A stretch of 64,000 nt of DNA, from NCBI RefSeq assembly GCF_042854845.1, contig NZ_AP031498.1:4712001-4776000 (forward strand), written 5' to 3'. A program made the position numbers and the translations under genes. Below the pieces are notes generated by a model. The model did not search any database, had not been told where the DNA came from, and worked only from the letters and a program-made list of their open reading frames with translations. The stretch is from Maricurvus nonylphenolicus (GTDB lineage Bacteria; Pseudomonadota; Gammaproteobacteria; Pseudomonadales; Cellvibrionaceae). Positions 36,552-45,977 of the stretch are shown here, one piece after another. Numbering within the stretch: the stretch's first letter is position 1; every line of letters starts with the position of its first letter.

Positions 36552-37700
36552 CTACAACAAGGCAGATATGCCAAGGAGCTCCCTGCCAATGATCAATTTT
36601 TGAATATTACTCGTCCCCTCAGGAATCATGGCTCCTTTGGAATCACGAAATATTCTTTCAATCCCCATATCAGTTGCATACCCTATCCCCCCATGTACTT
36701 CCATCGCCATATCAGCGACTTCAAATCCAGCTCGTGTAGCATAAAGCTTAGCAATCGAGCATTCGACTCGAGATAGCTTACCTTCATCAAGAGCCCTGGC
36801 AGCATTGTAGGTAAGGGCACGCGAGGCGTCGGTTCGAATCTGCATTTCGACGATTTTGTCTTGAATAAGCTGGAACTCACCAATTAATTTATTAAACTGC
36901 TTACGTGTTTTTGCATACTCAATAGATTTATCCAGTGCAGCCTGTGCATAACCTACCGAACCTGCCGCTAAATTAAGTCGCCCTTTATTGAGAGAACTTA
37001 AAATAGATTTAAGCCCTTCACCTTCTCTTCCCAACAGGCTACTTGAAGGCACCTTCACATTATCAAAACTTAGTAGAGCCGTTCCCGTAGATCGAAGAAT
37101 CATCGTTTCGACAGGTTCGATAATATAAGGACTAGAATCTTTATCGACAATAAATAAGCTTAACTTTCCATCACACGTATCACTGAAGGTTTTGGCTACA
37201 AGAATACCGAAGTCAGCCCACTGCCCAAATGTAATAAATACTTTAGAGCCAGTGATTATATATGAATTCCCCTGTTTAACTGCTCTGGTCTCAATTCCAG
37301 CAACGTTAGACCCGTGGTCAGGTTCGGTAATACCCACCCAGCCTTGTCGTTCACATTTCATAACAGGTTCGAGGTACTCTTGCTTTTGTGATTTTGTACC
37401 TAGCTCTCTGAGCAATAGTGACACCCCACTGGCATTATTTACAGCGGCACGCAATGAAGCCCAGTGATAACCAGCCTCTTCGACCAACAAGGTCCATTCA
37501 GTGAAACTGAGATCCATACCACCATGCGCCTCATCCAAGATACCACCAACCATACCAAACGGCTGAATATCTTTCATGATTTCAAAAGGAAAGTGTCCAC
37601 GGCGCTCATAATCCGTAATATAAGGATCCAGATTTCGACTTAAGAATTTCCGTACTGTTTCTTTAAGATATTCCTGATCAGCACTTAAATAGTGGGTCAT
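36552..37700 (-). CDS. acyl-CoA dehydrogenase
   Basis: Dehydrogenase of 382 residues from ATG 37700 (MTHYLSADQEYL). The longer frame up to 37757 runs through a terminator hairpin and is rejected. Motifs are GWVGITEPDHGSNVAGIETRA in outline, YAQAALDKSIEYAKTRKQFNK and a C-terminal EVHGGIGYATDMGIERIFRDSKG with PEGTSNIQ. The Glu and Gly placement is that of ordinary acyl-CoA dehydrogenases. It lies beyond the terminator of the TonB-receptor operon on the same strand, so it needs read-through or its own promoter. Confidence 0.93.
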   Translation of the reverse strand: MTHYLSADQEYLKETVRKFLSRNLDPYITDYERRGHFPFEIMKDIQPFGMVGGILDEAHGGMDLSFTEWTLLVEEAGYHWASLRAAVNNASGVSLLLRELGTKSQKQEYLEPVMKCERQGWVGITEPDHGSNVAGIETRAVKQGNSYIITGSKVFITFGQWADFGILVAKTFSDTCDGKLSLFIVDKDSSPYIIEPVETMILRSTGTALLSFDNVKVPSSSLLGREGEGLKSILSSLNKGRLNLAAGSVGYAQAALDKSIEYAKTRKQFNKLIGEFQLIQDKIVEMQIRTDASRALTYNAARALDEGKLSRVECSIAKLYATRAGFEVADMAMEVHGGIGYATDMGIERIFRDSKGAMIPEGTSNIQKLIIGRELLGISALL

Positions 37701-37721
37701 TTTTATTCCCAATATACTTAT

Positions 37722-37751
37722 ATAAAAAAAAGGCTTCCCGTGAGGAAAGCC
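37722..37751 (-). terminator. Rho-independent terminator after the TonB receptor at 37818
   Basis: On the minus strand GGCTTTCC-TCAC-GGGAAGCC forms an 8-bp stem (one G-T pair) followed by eight T residues. It ends the SDR-to-TonB operon that starts near 45337. Confidence 0.9.
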
Positions 37752-37817
37752 AAGCAAGAGAGTAGATGAAAGTCCAATTCACACTACAACAGATAGGTAA
37801 GCAATTAAGCTAGAAAA

Positions 37818-40178
37818 CTAGAAACGGTAGTTACCTTCAATAGCAAAGGTACGTGGCCGCATCATATTAACAAATATACCTCCGTCAGATTGGGAGATAG
37901 GACCAGCAAAGCTAAAAATCTTTTGATCGCTTAGGTTTTTTCCCACCAGAGCCAGTTGCCAGCTATCATCAGCTGCTGCTAAAGCGATGCGACCATTAAA
38001 GACTGTTACCGCATGTTGCTCAGAGCGAGGATCAAGATCATTAGATACATAATGATTATCTTTGAAATTAACATCCAATGCTGATCGTAACTCCATCGCA
38101 TCTGTCAGCATATAGACATGGTTAGCACCGAAATTGAAAGACCACTCAGGTGTGTGAACATTTTCTTTGCCTTCATAATCACAGTTACCTGCTAAAGTCG
38201 TGCTTGCTGGCAAGCTTCCAGCTCCATTACAGGCGCCAGCAGGATAATCTGTCCATTCAAAATCCAGATAAGCCAAGCTACTGTTTAACATCAGGCTCTC
38301 AGAAACCTGCCAACGTCCGTCCAATTCTAGGCCACGAACCTGAGCCTCACCGGCGTTCAGTACAGCAAATCCAAACGCGCCATCGAAAACACTCACTTGC
38401 ATATCGGTGTAATCAGTTTGATAGATAGCAACATTAAGCTCTGCCGAACCGTCCAGTAACGACATTTTGGCGCCCAATTCCAGTGTTTCCGCCTCTTCCT
38501 GATCGAAGAAGAAACTTTCTCCGCCAAGCTCAGTTCCCGACTTGCCTGGGAACCCTAATGCAGTTGTCCAACCATTGTTACCACGGGCATCATATCCTGC
38601 TGCCTTATAACCCTCAGAGTAGCTGACATAGAGCATAATATCGCTATTCAGATCGTATTGAAGGTTAATGCTTGGAGTCCAATTTTCTTTACTATAACTA
38701 TCGGATAGATCATGATCCGCAAGATTAAAGCTATCAGCCACCAATAAACCTACATTTGGAGCCGGGGCTGGCGGTGAAGGTAAAGTTACATCACTCAGCA
38801 GCGTGCCAGGCATTGCCAGTGAGTAACTTTGTATTGAGCGCTGCCCTTCTTTTTTATCTTTTGTGTACCTTAAACCCAAGGTTAAACGCAATTCTTCGCT
38901 TAATGTCCATGTCAACTGGCCAAATGCTGCGTAAGTTTTAGACTCCTGACCAAAATCTCTGACAGCCACACTATCAAGGATACCAACAGGTAAACCAAAG
39001 CTCTGATCTAAGCCGATTGCAGACACCTTTAAGAATGCATCCTCTTGATAGGACTGCTCAGAATCCTGATAAAACAACCCTACAATGTAATCAATGGCAT
39101 CACCATCAGTAGATGTCAAACGAATCTCTTGACTGAACTGCTCAAAGTCTTCAGCCATATCTTGAGATAACATGTCCACTTCTGTGGTATCTGGGTCAAA
39201 ATTATCTTCCTGATACTCATACTCGTTATATGAAGTAATTGACGTCAATGTGAAAGCATCGAAGTCGTAATCCACATTCAATACATAGCTTTCGCTATCA
39301 AATTCGAATTGATTATCTTCATTACTCCACAACTTATGATCTATCTGCCCTGACGTTTGCTGAAGCGGACCATGCGTGCCTGCGATACTCTTGATCGGGT
39401 ATGTCCCTAAATCAGTAGGCGTCATTGTTCGACCTTGACGATCCAACTTGAAGATTTCTGTTTTGAATGTTGAACTGATATTCCCTTGGTCCCAACTCAG
39501 AGTCAAGCGAGCAGCTTGTTCATCAACTTGAGGATAGTCACCGGAGAGGATATTGTTTTTCATGTATCCATCCTCTTGACGATCACGTAGCGCCAATCTA
39601 GCCCCTACATTCTCTGATAAAGGGCCAGATACAACCGCATTCAATTCTGTCTCCCCATACTCAGCGACATGACTAGCACTCAACAGCGCTTCGAGCTCAT
39701 GGGTAGGCTTAGCACTGACCAAGCTAATCGCACCTGCAATTGAGCTCTGTCCAAATAAAATACTTTGCGGCCCCCTAAGAACCTCGACACGCTCTAGGTC
39801 AAGAAATGCTGCTCGTGATTGCAAGCTACGACCGGCATAAACCCCATCAGAATATGTCCCCACTGATTGCTCAAAACCCTGATTGGTTCCAGAACCAATT
39901 CCACGAATAAACATCTGAGGCACCATACCACCATCAACGATCCGGAGATTGGGTACATATGCTGAAAGGTCTTGTAGGTTTTCAACACCTGCTTCAGCCA
40001 TTTTCTCGCCATTGACGGCTGAAACTGAAATAGGTACGTCTTGTAGACTCTCCGCTCGTTTTTGGGCTGTAACTACAACCTCTTCTAATTGAAACACCTC
40101 AGAAACGGCATTTGTTGCAGGCAATACCGCCAAACTACTAATTACCGATGCCAGGGTAGACACTCTATTTTTTTTCAT
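37818..40178 (-). CDS. TonB-dependent outer membrane receptor (paralogue of 57923-60301)
   Basis: Receptor of 786 residues from ATG 40178; the TTG 12 bases upstream lies within the ribosome-site region. EEVVVTAQKRAESLQDVPISVSAVNG starts the plug, with LERVEVLRGPQSILFGQSS in it, and the barrel ends in RTFAIEGNYRF with a terminal Phe. It is strikingly like the receptor at 57923-60301 along the whole length, so the two are recent paralogues. It is the last gene of the SDR–ligase–MaoC–lyase–aldehyde dehydrogenase operon. That suggests import of the substrate that operon degrades. Confidence 0.94.
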   Translation of the reverse strand: MKKNRVSTLASVISSLAVLPATNAVSEVFQLEEVVVTAQKRAESLQDVPISVSAVNGEKMAEAGVENLQDLSAYVPNLRIVDGGMVPQMFIRGIGSGTNQGFEQSVGTYSDGVYAGRSLQSRAAFLDLERVEVLRGPQSILFGQSSIAGAISLVSAKPTHELEALLSASHVAEYGETELNAVVSGPLSENVGARLALRDRQEDGYMKNNILSGDYPQVDEQAARLTLSWDQGNISSTFKTEIFKLDRQGRTMTPTDLGTYPIKSIAGTHGPLQQTSGQIDHKLWSNEDNQFEFDSESYVLNVDYDFDAFTLTSITSYNEYEYQEDNFDPDTTEVDMLSQDMAEDFEQFSQEIRLTSTDGDAIDYIVGLFYQDSEQSYQEDAFLKVSAIGLDQSFGLPVGILDSVAVRDFGQESKTYAAFGQLTWTLSEELRLTLGLRYTKDKKEGQRSIQSYSLAMPGTLLSDVTLPSPPAPAPNVGLLVADSFNLADHDLSDSYSKENWTPSINLQYDLNSDIMLYVSYSEGYKAAGYDARGNNGWTTALGFPGKSGTELGGESFFFDQEEAETLELGAKMSLLDGSAELNVAIYQTDYTDMQVSVFDGAFGFAVLNAGEAQVRGLELDGRWQVSESLMLNSSLAYLDFEWTDYPAGACNGAGSLPASTTLAGNCDYEGKENVHTPEWSFNFGANHVYMLTDAMELRSALDVNFKDNHYVSNDLDPRSEQHAVTVFNGRIALAAADDSWQLALVGKNLSDQKIFSFAGPISQSDGGIFVNMMRPRTFAIEGNYRF

Positions 40179-40243
40179 TAGCTCTCTCAACTTACTGCAA
40201 GTTTATGTTTAAGAATATTTTATATAAATACGTAGAAAGCGAT

Positions 40244-41668
40244 CTAACTGAGATCTACTTCTTTTAGAATATTAACCACCCTCCTCTCTGTATATTGGAG
40301 AAGACCATCCACGCCCATCTCACAACCAATGCCAGATTCTTTAACACCACCAAAAGGAACGAAGGGGTGAAGTGCACGATGCTGATTAATCCATACCGTA
40401 CCTGTTCTTAAGCTTTTTGCCAGAGACTTGCCCTTCTCGATATCACTTGTCCAAACTGATCCAGCTAAACCATAGACACCTTGATTGGCTTTTTTAATAA
40501 CCTCATCAACATCCTTAAATGGAATAATAGGCAAGAAAGGTCCAAATGCTTCATCAACCAGAATTTTGGAATCTTCGGCAAGATTTGTAAGTAATGTAGG
40601 AGGAAAAAAGAACCCCGCGCCTTCAGGAATATCGGATTGAAATAACACTTCCGCTCCACCAGCGACAGCATCATTCAGGAAGCGATGCATGCTATCGACC
40701 TGAGATTGATTTTGAAGCGGCCCCATAGTCGTTTCTGGAGTACTTCCATCACCCACAACCAACTTCTTAAGTTCAGCAACCAAAGCCTGTTTCATACTCT
40801 CAAATTTACTTTCGTGGACATACAATCGTTTAATTCCGATACACACTTGACCACTATTGTAGAAAGCATTCTTAATAAGGTCTTTTGCAACCTTTTGCGG
40901 ATCGACGTCCTCCAAAACTACAGCCGCATCATTACCACCCAACTCCAGAATGATACGTTTTAATCTAGCACCAGATGACTCCATGATTTTTTTGCCAACA
41001 GTAGATGAACCTGTAAACGAGACAGCATCCACCCCAGTATGCATTGTCATTAAGCGACCAAGTTCATCATGACTGCTTGTAATAATATTAATAACGCCTT
41101 TTGGCAAAACATCTTTAATCAACTCACCAAACTTGAGAATACTCATTGGAGTCAATGGGGATGGTTTCACTACAACGGTGTTACCAACATATATTGCAGA
41201 TACAATTTTTACGATTGCACTCAGTATGGGGTAATTCCATGGCGGAATAGCTGCCACAACACCAAGCGGACTATATTCTGCATATGCATGATTAGTCTGA
41301 TCATCCAGATAAGTATCTTGCGGAAGCTGTAGGAAAGGCATTACAGATGCGAGCAATGCAGATCGCTCAACTTCATTTCTAGCCTCGACAAGCGGCTTAC
41401 CCTGCTCCAGAGTTACCAACTCTGCTAGCTCGTCACAATTCTCTTCAATAATGTCTTTTATTTTCTGTAGATACTCTGATCTGTCCTGAACAGAAATAGA
41501 TGACCATGCGGGAAAAGCGTTTGATGCAGCACTGACTGCTGCATCAAGATCATATAATGTATTCTCTGGCGCACCTCCTACAACCTCTTCGTTAGCAGGG
41601 TTAATTACGTCAAAGGTACCCTCACCCGGCAATAACTCTCCATTGATAAGTGCCTTAAATTCACGCAT
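40244..41668 (-). CDS. NAD(P)-dependent aldehyde dehydrogenase
   Basis: ALDH superfamily enzyme of 474 residues. Catalytic Cys276 is in NSGQVCIGIKR, the general base Glu242 in LELGGND, Asn145 in PPWNYP and Lys168 in VVVKPS. These are all the usual residues, so an active oxidiser of an aldehyde to an acid is expected. It lies in the middle of the operon, between the citrate-synthase-like gene and the TonB receptor. An aldehyde released by a retro-Claisen or retro-aldol step would be one fit with the neighbours, but this is inference. Confidence 0.94.
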   Translation of the reverse strand: MREFKALINGELLPGEGTFDVINPANEEVVGGAPENTLYDLDAAVSAASNAFPAWSSISVQDRSEYLQKIKDIIEENCDELAELVTLEQGKPLVEARNEVERSALLASVMPFLQLPQDTYLDDQTNHAYAEYSPLGVVAAIPPWNYPILSAIVKIVSAIYVGNTVVVKPSPLTPMSILKFGELIKDVLPKGVINIITSSHDELGRLMTMHTGVDAVSFTGSSTVGKKIMESSGARLKRIILELGGNDAAVVLEDVDPQKVAKDLIKNAFYNSGQVCIGIKRLYVHESKFESMKQALVAELKKLVVGDGSTPETTMGPLQNQSQVDSMHRFLNDAVAGGAEVLFQSDIPEGAGFFFPPTLLTNLAEDSKILVDEAFGPFLPIIPFKDVDEVIKKANQGVYGLAGSVWTSDIEKGKSLAKSLRTGTVWINQHRALHPFVPFGGVKESGIGCEMGVDGLLQYTERRVVNILKEVDLS

Positions 41669-41725
41669 AGCAATATCCTCGTGATTAATTACGATTTATA
41701 TCTATAGTCTTCTGAGTAAAAAGAA

Positions 41726-42481
41726 TTAGGCGTCCGCCTGCATTACTGCATCCCATATTTGTAACCCAGCCGGTTGCTTTGCCTCTTCCATAACATGAGC
41801 CAACAATCCTGCTGTCCTGCCTATCACAGCAAAACCTCGACCAATACGTGGGTCCAGATTCATGTCAACACATATTGCACCGGTGGCACCTACAGCATTC
41901 AATGGTAAGTTTTTACCTGCAGCAACAAGCTGATCAGAGATCGCATCCATCAACCTCCAGTGTTTACCATAGAAGCCACATTCCTTTGATATTTCTCTCA
42001 ATCTCGGTGTTCTGGGGTCGCCATTCACATGTATAGGATGCCCCACACCAGGAATAGAACGTTTTTTCCGCTTACAGCTTTCGAGAATCTGTACTGCTCG
42101 GGCAACATACTCCTCATCAGAACTATTCTCATCAAGGTCACCAATATTTTCACTAAGCAACTCAGCTGATTTTTGCATTGCACCAAGAAATACATTCCCA
42201 GCTCCTAACAAACCAGCAGCTAGCGCCCCCTGAACCGACTCTGGTGCTCCGAGATATGTCAATCGAGAGCTTATAGAACTCGGAGTAAATCCATGGTCAG
42301 TACCCGTAACTAGCAATACATTTAACATACGTTTTTCATTACTTGTCGGCATGCGAGCGAATAACAAATAATAAATAACATCAATAAAGTCATGCTTATC
42401 TAGAATCTCTTCAGACAAATTCATATCACGAATAAAAATGTCATCCGCAGTGCAGTGGCCTATTTGCGTAAGCTTTCCCAT
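41726..42481 (-). CDS. short citrate-synthase-like (citryl-CoA lyase type) enzyme
   Basis: Protein of 251 residues that resembles only the C-terminal catalytic part of citrate synthases. GTDHGFTPSS, GVGHPIHVNGDPR and RTAGLLAHVMEEAKQP correspond to the two His and the acidic active-site segments. This short form matches citryl-CoA lyase-like proteins found in CoA-dependent degradation clusters, not housekeeping citrate synthase. A carbon-carbon bond cleavage or Claisen-type condensation on an acyl-CoA is expected. It sits between MaoC and aldehyde dehydrogenase genes in one operon. Confidence 0.82.
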   Translation of the reverse strand: MGKLTQIGHCTADDIFIRDMNLSEEILDKHDFIDVIYYLLFARMPTSNEKRMLNVLLVTGTDHGFTPSSISSRLTYLGAPESVQGALAAGLLGAGNVFLGAMQKSAELLSENIGDLDENSSDEEYVARAVQILESCKRKKRSIPGVGHPIHVNGDPRTPRLREISKECGFYGKHWRLMDAISDQLVAAGKNLPLNAVGATGAICVDMNLDPRIGRGFAVIGRTAGLLAHVMEEAKQPAGLQIWDAVMQADA

Positions 42482-42519
42482 TATCTTTTACCTATTCAAA
42501 CAATTCAGACTACTTTAGA

Positions 42520-43011
42520 TTAAGCAGCAACCGGCTCTTTCAAGACAATCATCATCTTAAATTCACTATCAACAACGATCTCATCATGCTGATTGATAGC
42601 TCTACGCTTAAGTGTTACAACACCACGATCCCCTTTAGATGTTATTCGCTTGTCAGCGATTTCCACTTCTCCATAGATGGTATCTCCGATGAACGTTGGC
42701 CTAGGGAAACGACACTCTAAATTCAAGAGCCCAATTCCACTCTTCTCTAAAAGCTGGTTAAAAATGGTCCTTGTTACTAACCCAGATAACATAGACAACA
42801 CCAACAAACCGTGAGCGATCCTTTTTCCAAAGAACGAATTTTTAGCGAATTCGTCATCAACATGAATTCTGTTATAATCTGCGGATAGTCCTGCAAACTG
42901 TGCAACATCCGACTCCGTCACAGTCCTGGACGGGGTTCTAAAAATATCGCCTACAGTCAAATCTTCAAAATAGAGCTGCGTCTTTACAACACTAGCAATA
43001 TCTATACTCAT
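42520..43011 (-). CDS. MaoC family (R)-specific enoyl-CoA hydratase-like protein
   Basis: Hot-dog fold protein of 163 residues. The hydratase motif is complete: Asp45-x-Asn47 ... His50 in LSADYNRIHVDDEFAKN, followed by FFGKRIAHGLLVLSMLSGL. It would add water to an enoyl-CoA. Its start overlaps the stop of the ligase gene by ATGA, so the two are translationally coupled. Substrate unknown. Confidence 0.92.
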   Translation of the reverse strand: MSIDIASVVKTQLYFEDLTVGDIFRTPSRTVTESDVAQFAGLSADYNRIHVDDEFAKNSFFGKRIAHGLLVLSMLSGLVTRTIFNQLLEKSGIGLLNLECRFPRPTFIGDTIYGEVEIADKRITSKGDRGVVTLKRRAINQHDEIVVDSEFKMMIVLKEPVAA

Positions 43012-44525
43012 TTTTCTTCCCCACCTAATTTCTCTTCAACAATCTTCAACAGCTCTGGTTTTACTACACGGCCAGATAAATTCTTGGGAACTTCATCGAC
43101 AAACAATATATGTTGCGGCTTTTTGTACCCTGGGAGATTTTCAGCAGAGAACGCAACAACATCCTCGTTTGTTAACGTCTCATTAGGTTTTACAATAATG
43201 ACAGCACAAATCGCCTCACCCCACTTTTTATCAGGAACACCTACACAGTAGACTTCACTGATTAATGGGTGGTTTAGTAACGTTGACTCAACGTCACCAG
43301 AGGGAACATTGATCCCTCCAGTTCTAATGAAATCTCGCTCTCTTCCAACGAAATATAGAAGGCCATCCTCATCAAAACGCCCCAGATCACCGACGCACAA
43401 ATACTCACCAACACTAATATCTTTGATCAGTTCTTCATTTTTATAATAACTGTCAAGTTGCATGTCACTGCGCACACAAATTCTGCCGGTTTCACCAACT
43501 TCAACCTCGTTGCCTTTTTCGTCCAGAAGAATGACATCAGCTCCAAAAAAAGGCCGTCCAATACAGTTATCTCGATATATGGTATTCAACTCTTTTGCAC
43601 TAAGGAATGCACTGGGGCCTAACTCTGACGACCCATAGTAAACAGTCAAAACATCCCCTAGGATTTCTTTTGATCTCAGCCTTAGCGATTCATCGATATA
43701 ACCACCACCGCTAATAACGTATTTAAGTGATTTAATATTACGCTTTGCTTCCAAGTTTAAATCAAAGATTTGATCTAACATGGGAGGCAGCAAAGCCATT
43801 ACTGAAACTCTATATTTCTCGATGGTTTCCAGAATAGCGCTATAATCGACATTTCTGTGCAAATGCAGTGTAGAACCGATATAAAGTGCCCATAAAGCGT
43901 AAGTCCCACCTGCAGACAAACAACAAGGCATCACCGCGAGAAAGCTGTCTTCAGCAGAAACACCGTATTGCACACTGCGATGTTCAAACCCCATTTTGGA
44001 ACGCAAGACCCCCTTTGGCAGTCCGGTTGTTCCCGAGGTATGAAACATTATTGTTGAGTGCGCCTGCTTATAGATTTCATCAGCAACGGTTTGAGTCAAC
44101 TCACCATCCATCGCCAGCAAACTTTCATTGCTAATCGACGACTCATCTTCTATGGAGAAAAAACAATCAACACCGGCTGGTGTATCATTTGCCAAATACT
44201 CCCAATCCAACCCCACCACAGCGGCCTTACATTCCGCATTGATGATTACCTGCTTCAAATCTTCAGGTTTAAGTCGGTAGTTAATTAGCGCCGGAATAGC
44301 ACCCAGCGCAGTTATAGCGTAAATCGCAACAAAATAATTAGGGTGATTTTCTGAAACAATAGCAACTTTATCGTTAGCCCTAACGCCTTTCTCAACAAGC
44401 TGTTCTGAAAATGCTACGGTCCGATCATAAAGTTCTTTATAGCTTATTGCGTTTCCCTCAAAGACAATTGCGTCTTTACGAGGAAATCGCCTTGAATTCA
44501 GCTTTAACGATTTTATTAAGTTCAT
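43008..44525 (-). CDS. AMP-forming acyl-CoA ligase
   Basis: ANL ligase of 505 residues. ATG 44525 is chosen because GGAGGAG lies 6 bases upstream; the ATG at 44540 is part of that ribosome site and is not a start. The phosphate loop HTSGTTGLPKG is at about residues 162-172. YVISGGGYIDESL, YYGSSELGPS and the hinge VGDLGRFDEDGLLYFVGRERDFIRTGG in outline follow. The acid activated is unknown. It is the second gene of the operon and would feed MaoC and the lyase-like enzyme. Confidence 0.93.
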   Translation of the reverse strand: MNLIKSLKLNSRRFPRKDAIVFEGNAISYKELYDRTVAFSEQLVEKGVRANDKVAIVSENHPNYFVAIYAITALGAIPALINYRLKPEDLKQVIINAECKAAVVGLDWEYLANDTPAGVDCFFSIEDESSISNESLLAMDGELTQTVADEIYKQAHSTIMFHTSGTTGLPKGVLRSKMGFEHRSVQYGVSAEDSFLAVMPCCLSAGGTYALWALYIGSTLHLHRNVDYSAILETIEKYRVSVMALLPPMLDQIFDLNLEAKRNIKSLKYVISGGGYIDESLRLRSKEILGDVLTVYYGSSELGPSAFLSAKELNTIYRDNCIGRPFFGADVILLDEKGNEVEVGETGRICVRSDMQLDSYYKNEELIKDISVGEYLCVGDLGRFDEDGLLYFVGRERDFIRTGGINVPSGDVESTLLNHPLISEVYCVGVPDKKWGEAICAVIIVKPNETLTNEDVVAFSAENLPGYKKPQHILFVDEVPKNLSGRVVKPELLKIVEEKLGGEEK

Positions 44526-44584
44526 ATTATTCTCCTCCATCCTAAGCGTTAAGATTAAGATTGCTCAAGGCACTCAATTTAATT

Positions 44585-45337
44585 CTAGCCAGAATATCGA
44601 CCGCCACTCACATGAACTAACTCACCGTTTATATAACCCGCCCTGTCTGATACCAGGAATGTCACAATATTCGCGATATCCTCAGGTTCCCCCAAGCGTG
44701 GGACAGTATTTTTTTCAAGAGCACCAGCCTTGATATGCTCAATATGATCAAGACTCTTGATTCCGTCTGTTAGGATGAAACCCGGAGCGACAGCATTAAC
44801 AGTAATGTTACGGCGGCCCTGCTCCATGGCCAAAGAACGGGTCAATCCTATAACACCTGCTTTTGCCGAAGAATAGTTGGTCTGCCCTGGATTGCCCCAG
44901 TGAGCTCGTGACGAAATATTAACAATACGTCCCCAGCCTCTCTGAGCCATTGAAGGCAGAACCGCTTTACTACACAACCAGGATCCTTTCAAATTAGTCG
45001 AAAGGACTGCATCCCAATCCTCAACACTCATTTTGATAATGCCTCTATCACGAACGATGCCTGCGTTATTAACAAGAATATCTACACCTCCAAATGCTTC
45101 TAGCGTAGCTTTCTGCAATAAGTCCACTGACTCAGGATCAGAAATGTCGGAACCAACTGAGATAGCATTGTGGCCCTGCTCAACGAGATCTTTTGCATAC
45201 TCTGCAGCAGCTTCTGAATTAATATCTGTAATCACAACATTAACCCCTTCTTCTGCAAGAGCCTTAGCAATAGCCGCACCAATACCTCGGGCAGATCCAG
45301 TAATGATCGCAGTCTTTTCTCTTAGATGTAGGTCCAT
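44585..45337 (-). CDS. SDR, FabG-like 3-oxoacyl reductase type
   Basis: SDR of 250 residues from ATG 45337 (MDLHLREKTAII), which follows CGGAGATAACT. The longer frame to 45457 is untranslated leader. Motifs are TGSARGIGAAIA, NNAGI, VNISSRAHWG and YSSAKAGVIGLTRSLA, so the catalytic set is complete and FabG-like. It is the first gene of the operon running to the terminator at 37722. The leader, of about 180-200 bases, carries two 18-bp palindromes that are probable TetR operators. Confidence 0.93.
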   Translation of the reverse strand: MDLHLREKTAIITGSARGIGAAIAKALAEEGVNVVITDINSEAAAEYAKDLVEQGHNAISVGSDISDPESVDLLQKATLEAFGGVDILVNNAGIVRDRGIIKMSVEDWDAVLSTNLKGSWLCSKAVLPSMAQRGWGRIVNISSRAHWGNPGQTNYSSAKAGVIGLTRSLAMEQGRRNITVNAVAPGFILTDGIKSLDHIEHIKAGALEKNTVPRLGEPEDIANIVTFLVSDRAGYINGELVHVSGGRYSG

Positions 45338-45516
45338 AGTTATCTCCGAAATTACATTGTTAAATTCTGTTATGTTTAAGAGGTGATGCTTTAGTAAATA
45401 GGGATATTTTTGTTGCTGCACTTGTCCACAAAGTTTGAATAAAGCAGCTTGTGACAACTGCGAGCCAATTCAATCGCTGACAGTCTTTATATCCGTTCTG
45501 ATAAATCCAGATTAAA

Positions 45517-45534
45517 ACATAATGACCATTATGT
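45517..45534. promoter_or_regulatory. 18-bp palindrome (operator 1) upstream of the SDR–TonB operon
   Basis: ACATAATGACCATTATGT, arms CATAATG/CATTATG in a near-perfect dyad. The same 18 bases plus identical flanks recur at 50090-50107. Probable TetR binding site. Confidence 0.7.
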
Positions 45535-45538
45535 AAAT

Positions 45539-45556
45539 ACATAACGTGCATTATGT
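45539..45556. promoter_or_regulatory. 18-bp palindrome (operator 2) upstream of the SDR–TonB operon
   Basis: ACATAACGTGCATTATGT is the second copy, centred 22 bp from operator 1 (about two helical turns), so two dimers could bind on the same face of the helix. Confidence 0.65.
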
Positions 45557-45977
45557 TTTTACATTATAAATATCTTTACACTTGATAACTTGAAGAACCA
45601 ATTACAGGGATAGCAGATTTAACTTACTACGCAAAAGAAGCGCCGGGAGAGAAAAATCAAGATAACCTATTGATTTAATTAAATATTATTTTTGAAGAAG
45701 CCTAATCTATGAGATCAGGCTGATAGAAAATGCCTCGTAGACTCAAGGCAAATTACCGAAAAGGGAGCTTTTACAGGAAGATAACCCTATAAATAAGGCT
45801 AGGCAGTGTGAGCTTCAATCTCTGAAACTGCACCATTTGCTAAATCAACAACAATAATTCGAATACGTTGATTTCAAGTATAGGCTGCATCAATCTTATA
45901 CTAGGACTTAATAAAATTGACGCAGCCTATAAAGACTCATTACTAATGCCTATTGACACTAATAAATAAAAATCACT
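45557..45977. other. intergenic region with two hairpins
   Basis: No gene is supported here. AGCCTAATCT/AGATCAGGCT (45699-45721) makes a 10-bp stem with a 3-base loop. ATAGGCTGC.TCAAT/ATTGA.GCAGCCTAT (45880-45930) makes a 15-base stem with one A-C mismatch around a 21-base loop. Either could end the minus-strand SDR gene at 45978, but neither has a T tract. Confidence 0.55.

Noticed and set aside
36800..36860. tRNA-like T-loop sequence (GGTTCGAATC)
   Set aside because: It lies inside a well-supported acyl-CoA dehydrogenase gene, and no acceptor, D or anticodon arms can be folded around it.
37701..37757. Longer start for the acyl-CoA dehydrogenase at 36552
   Set aside because: The extension would be translated through a strong terminator hairpin and T tract that belongs to the upstream operon.
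45338..45457. 40-residue N-terminal extension of the SDR at 44585
   Set aside because: It does not resemble an SDR start, and a normal ribosome site and ATG precede the Rossmann strand at 45337.
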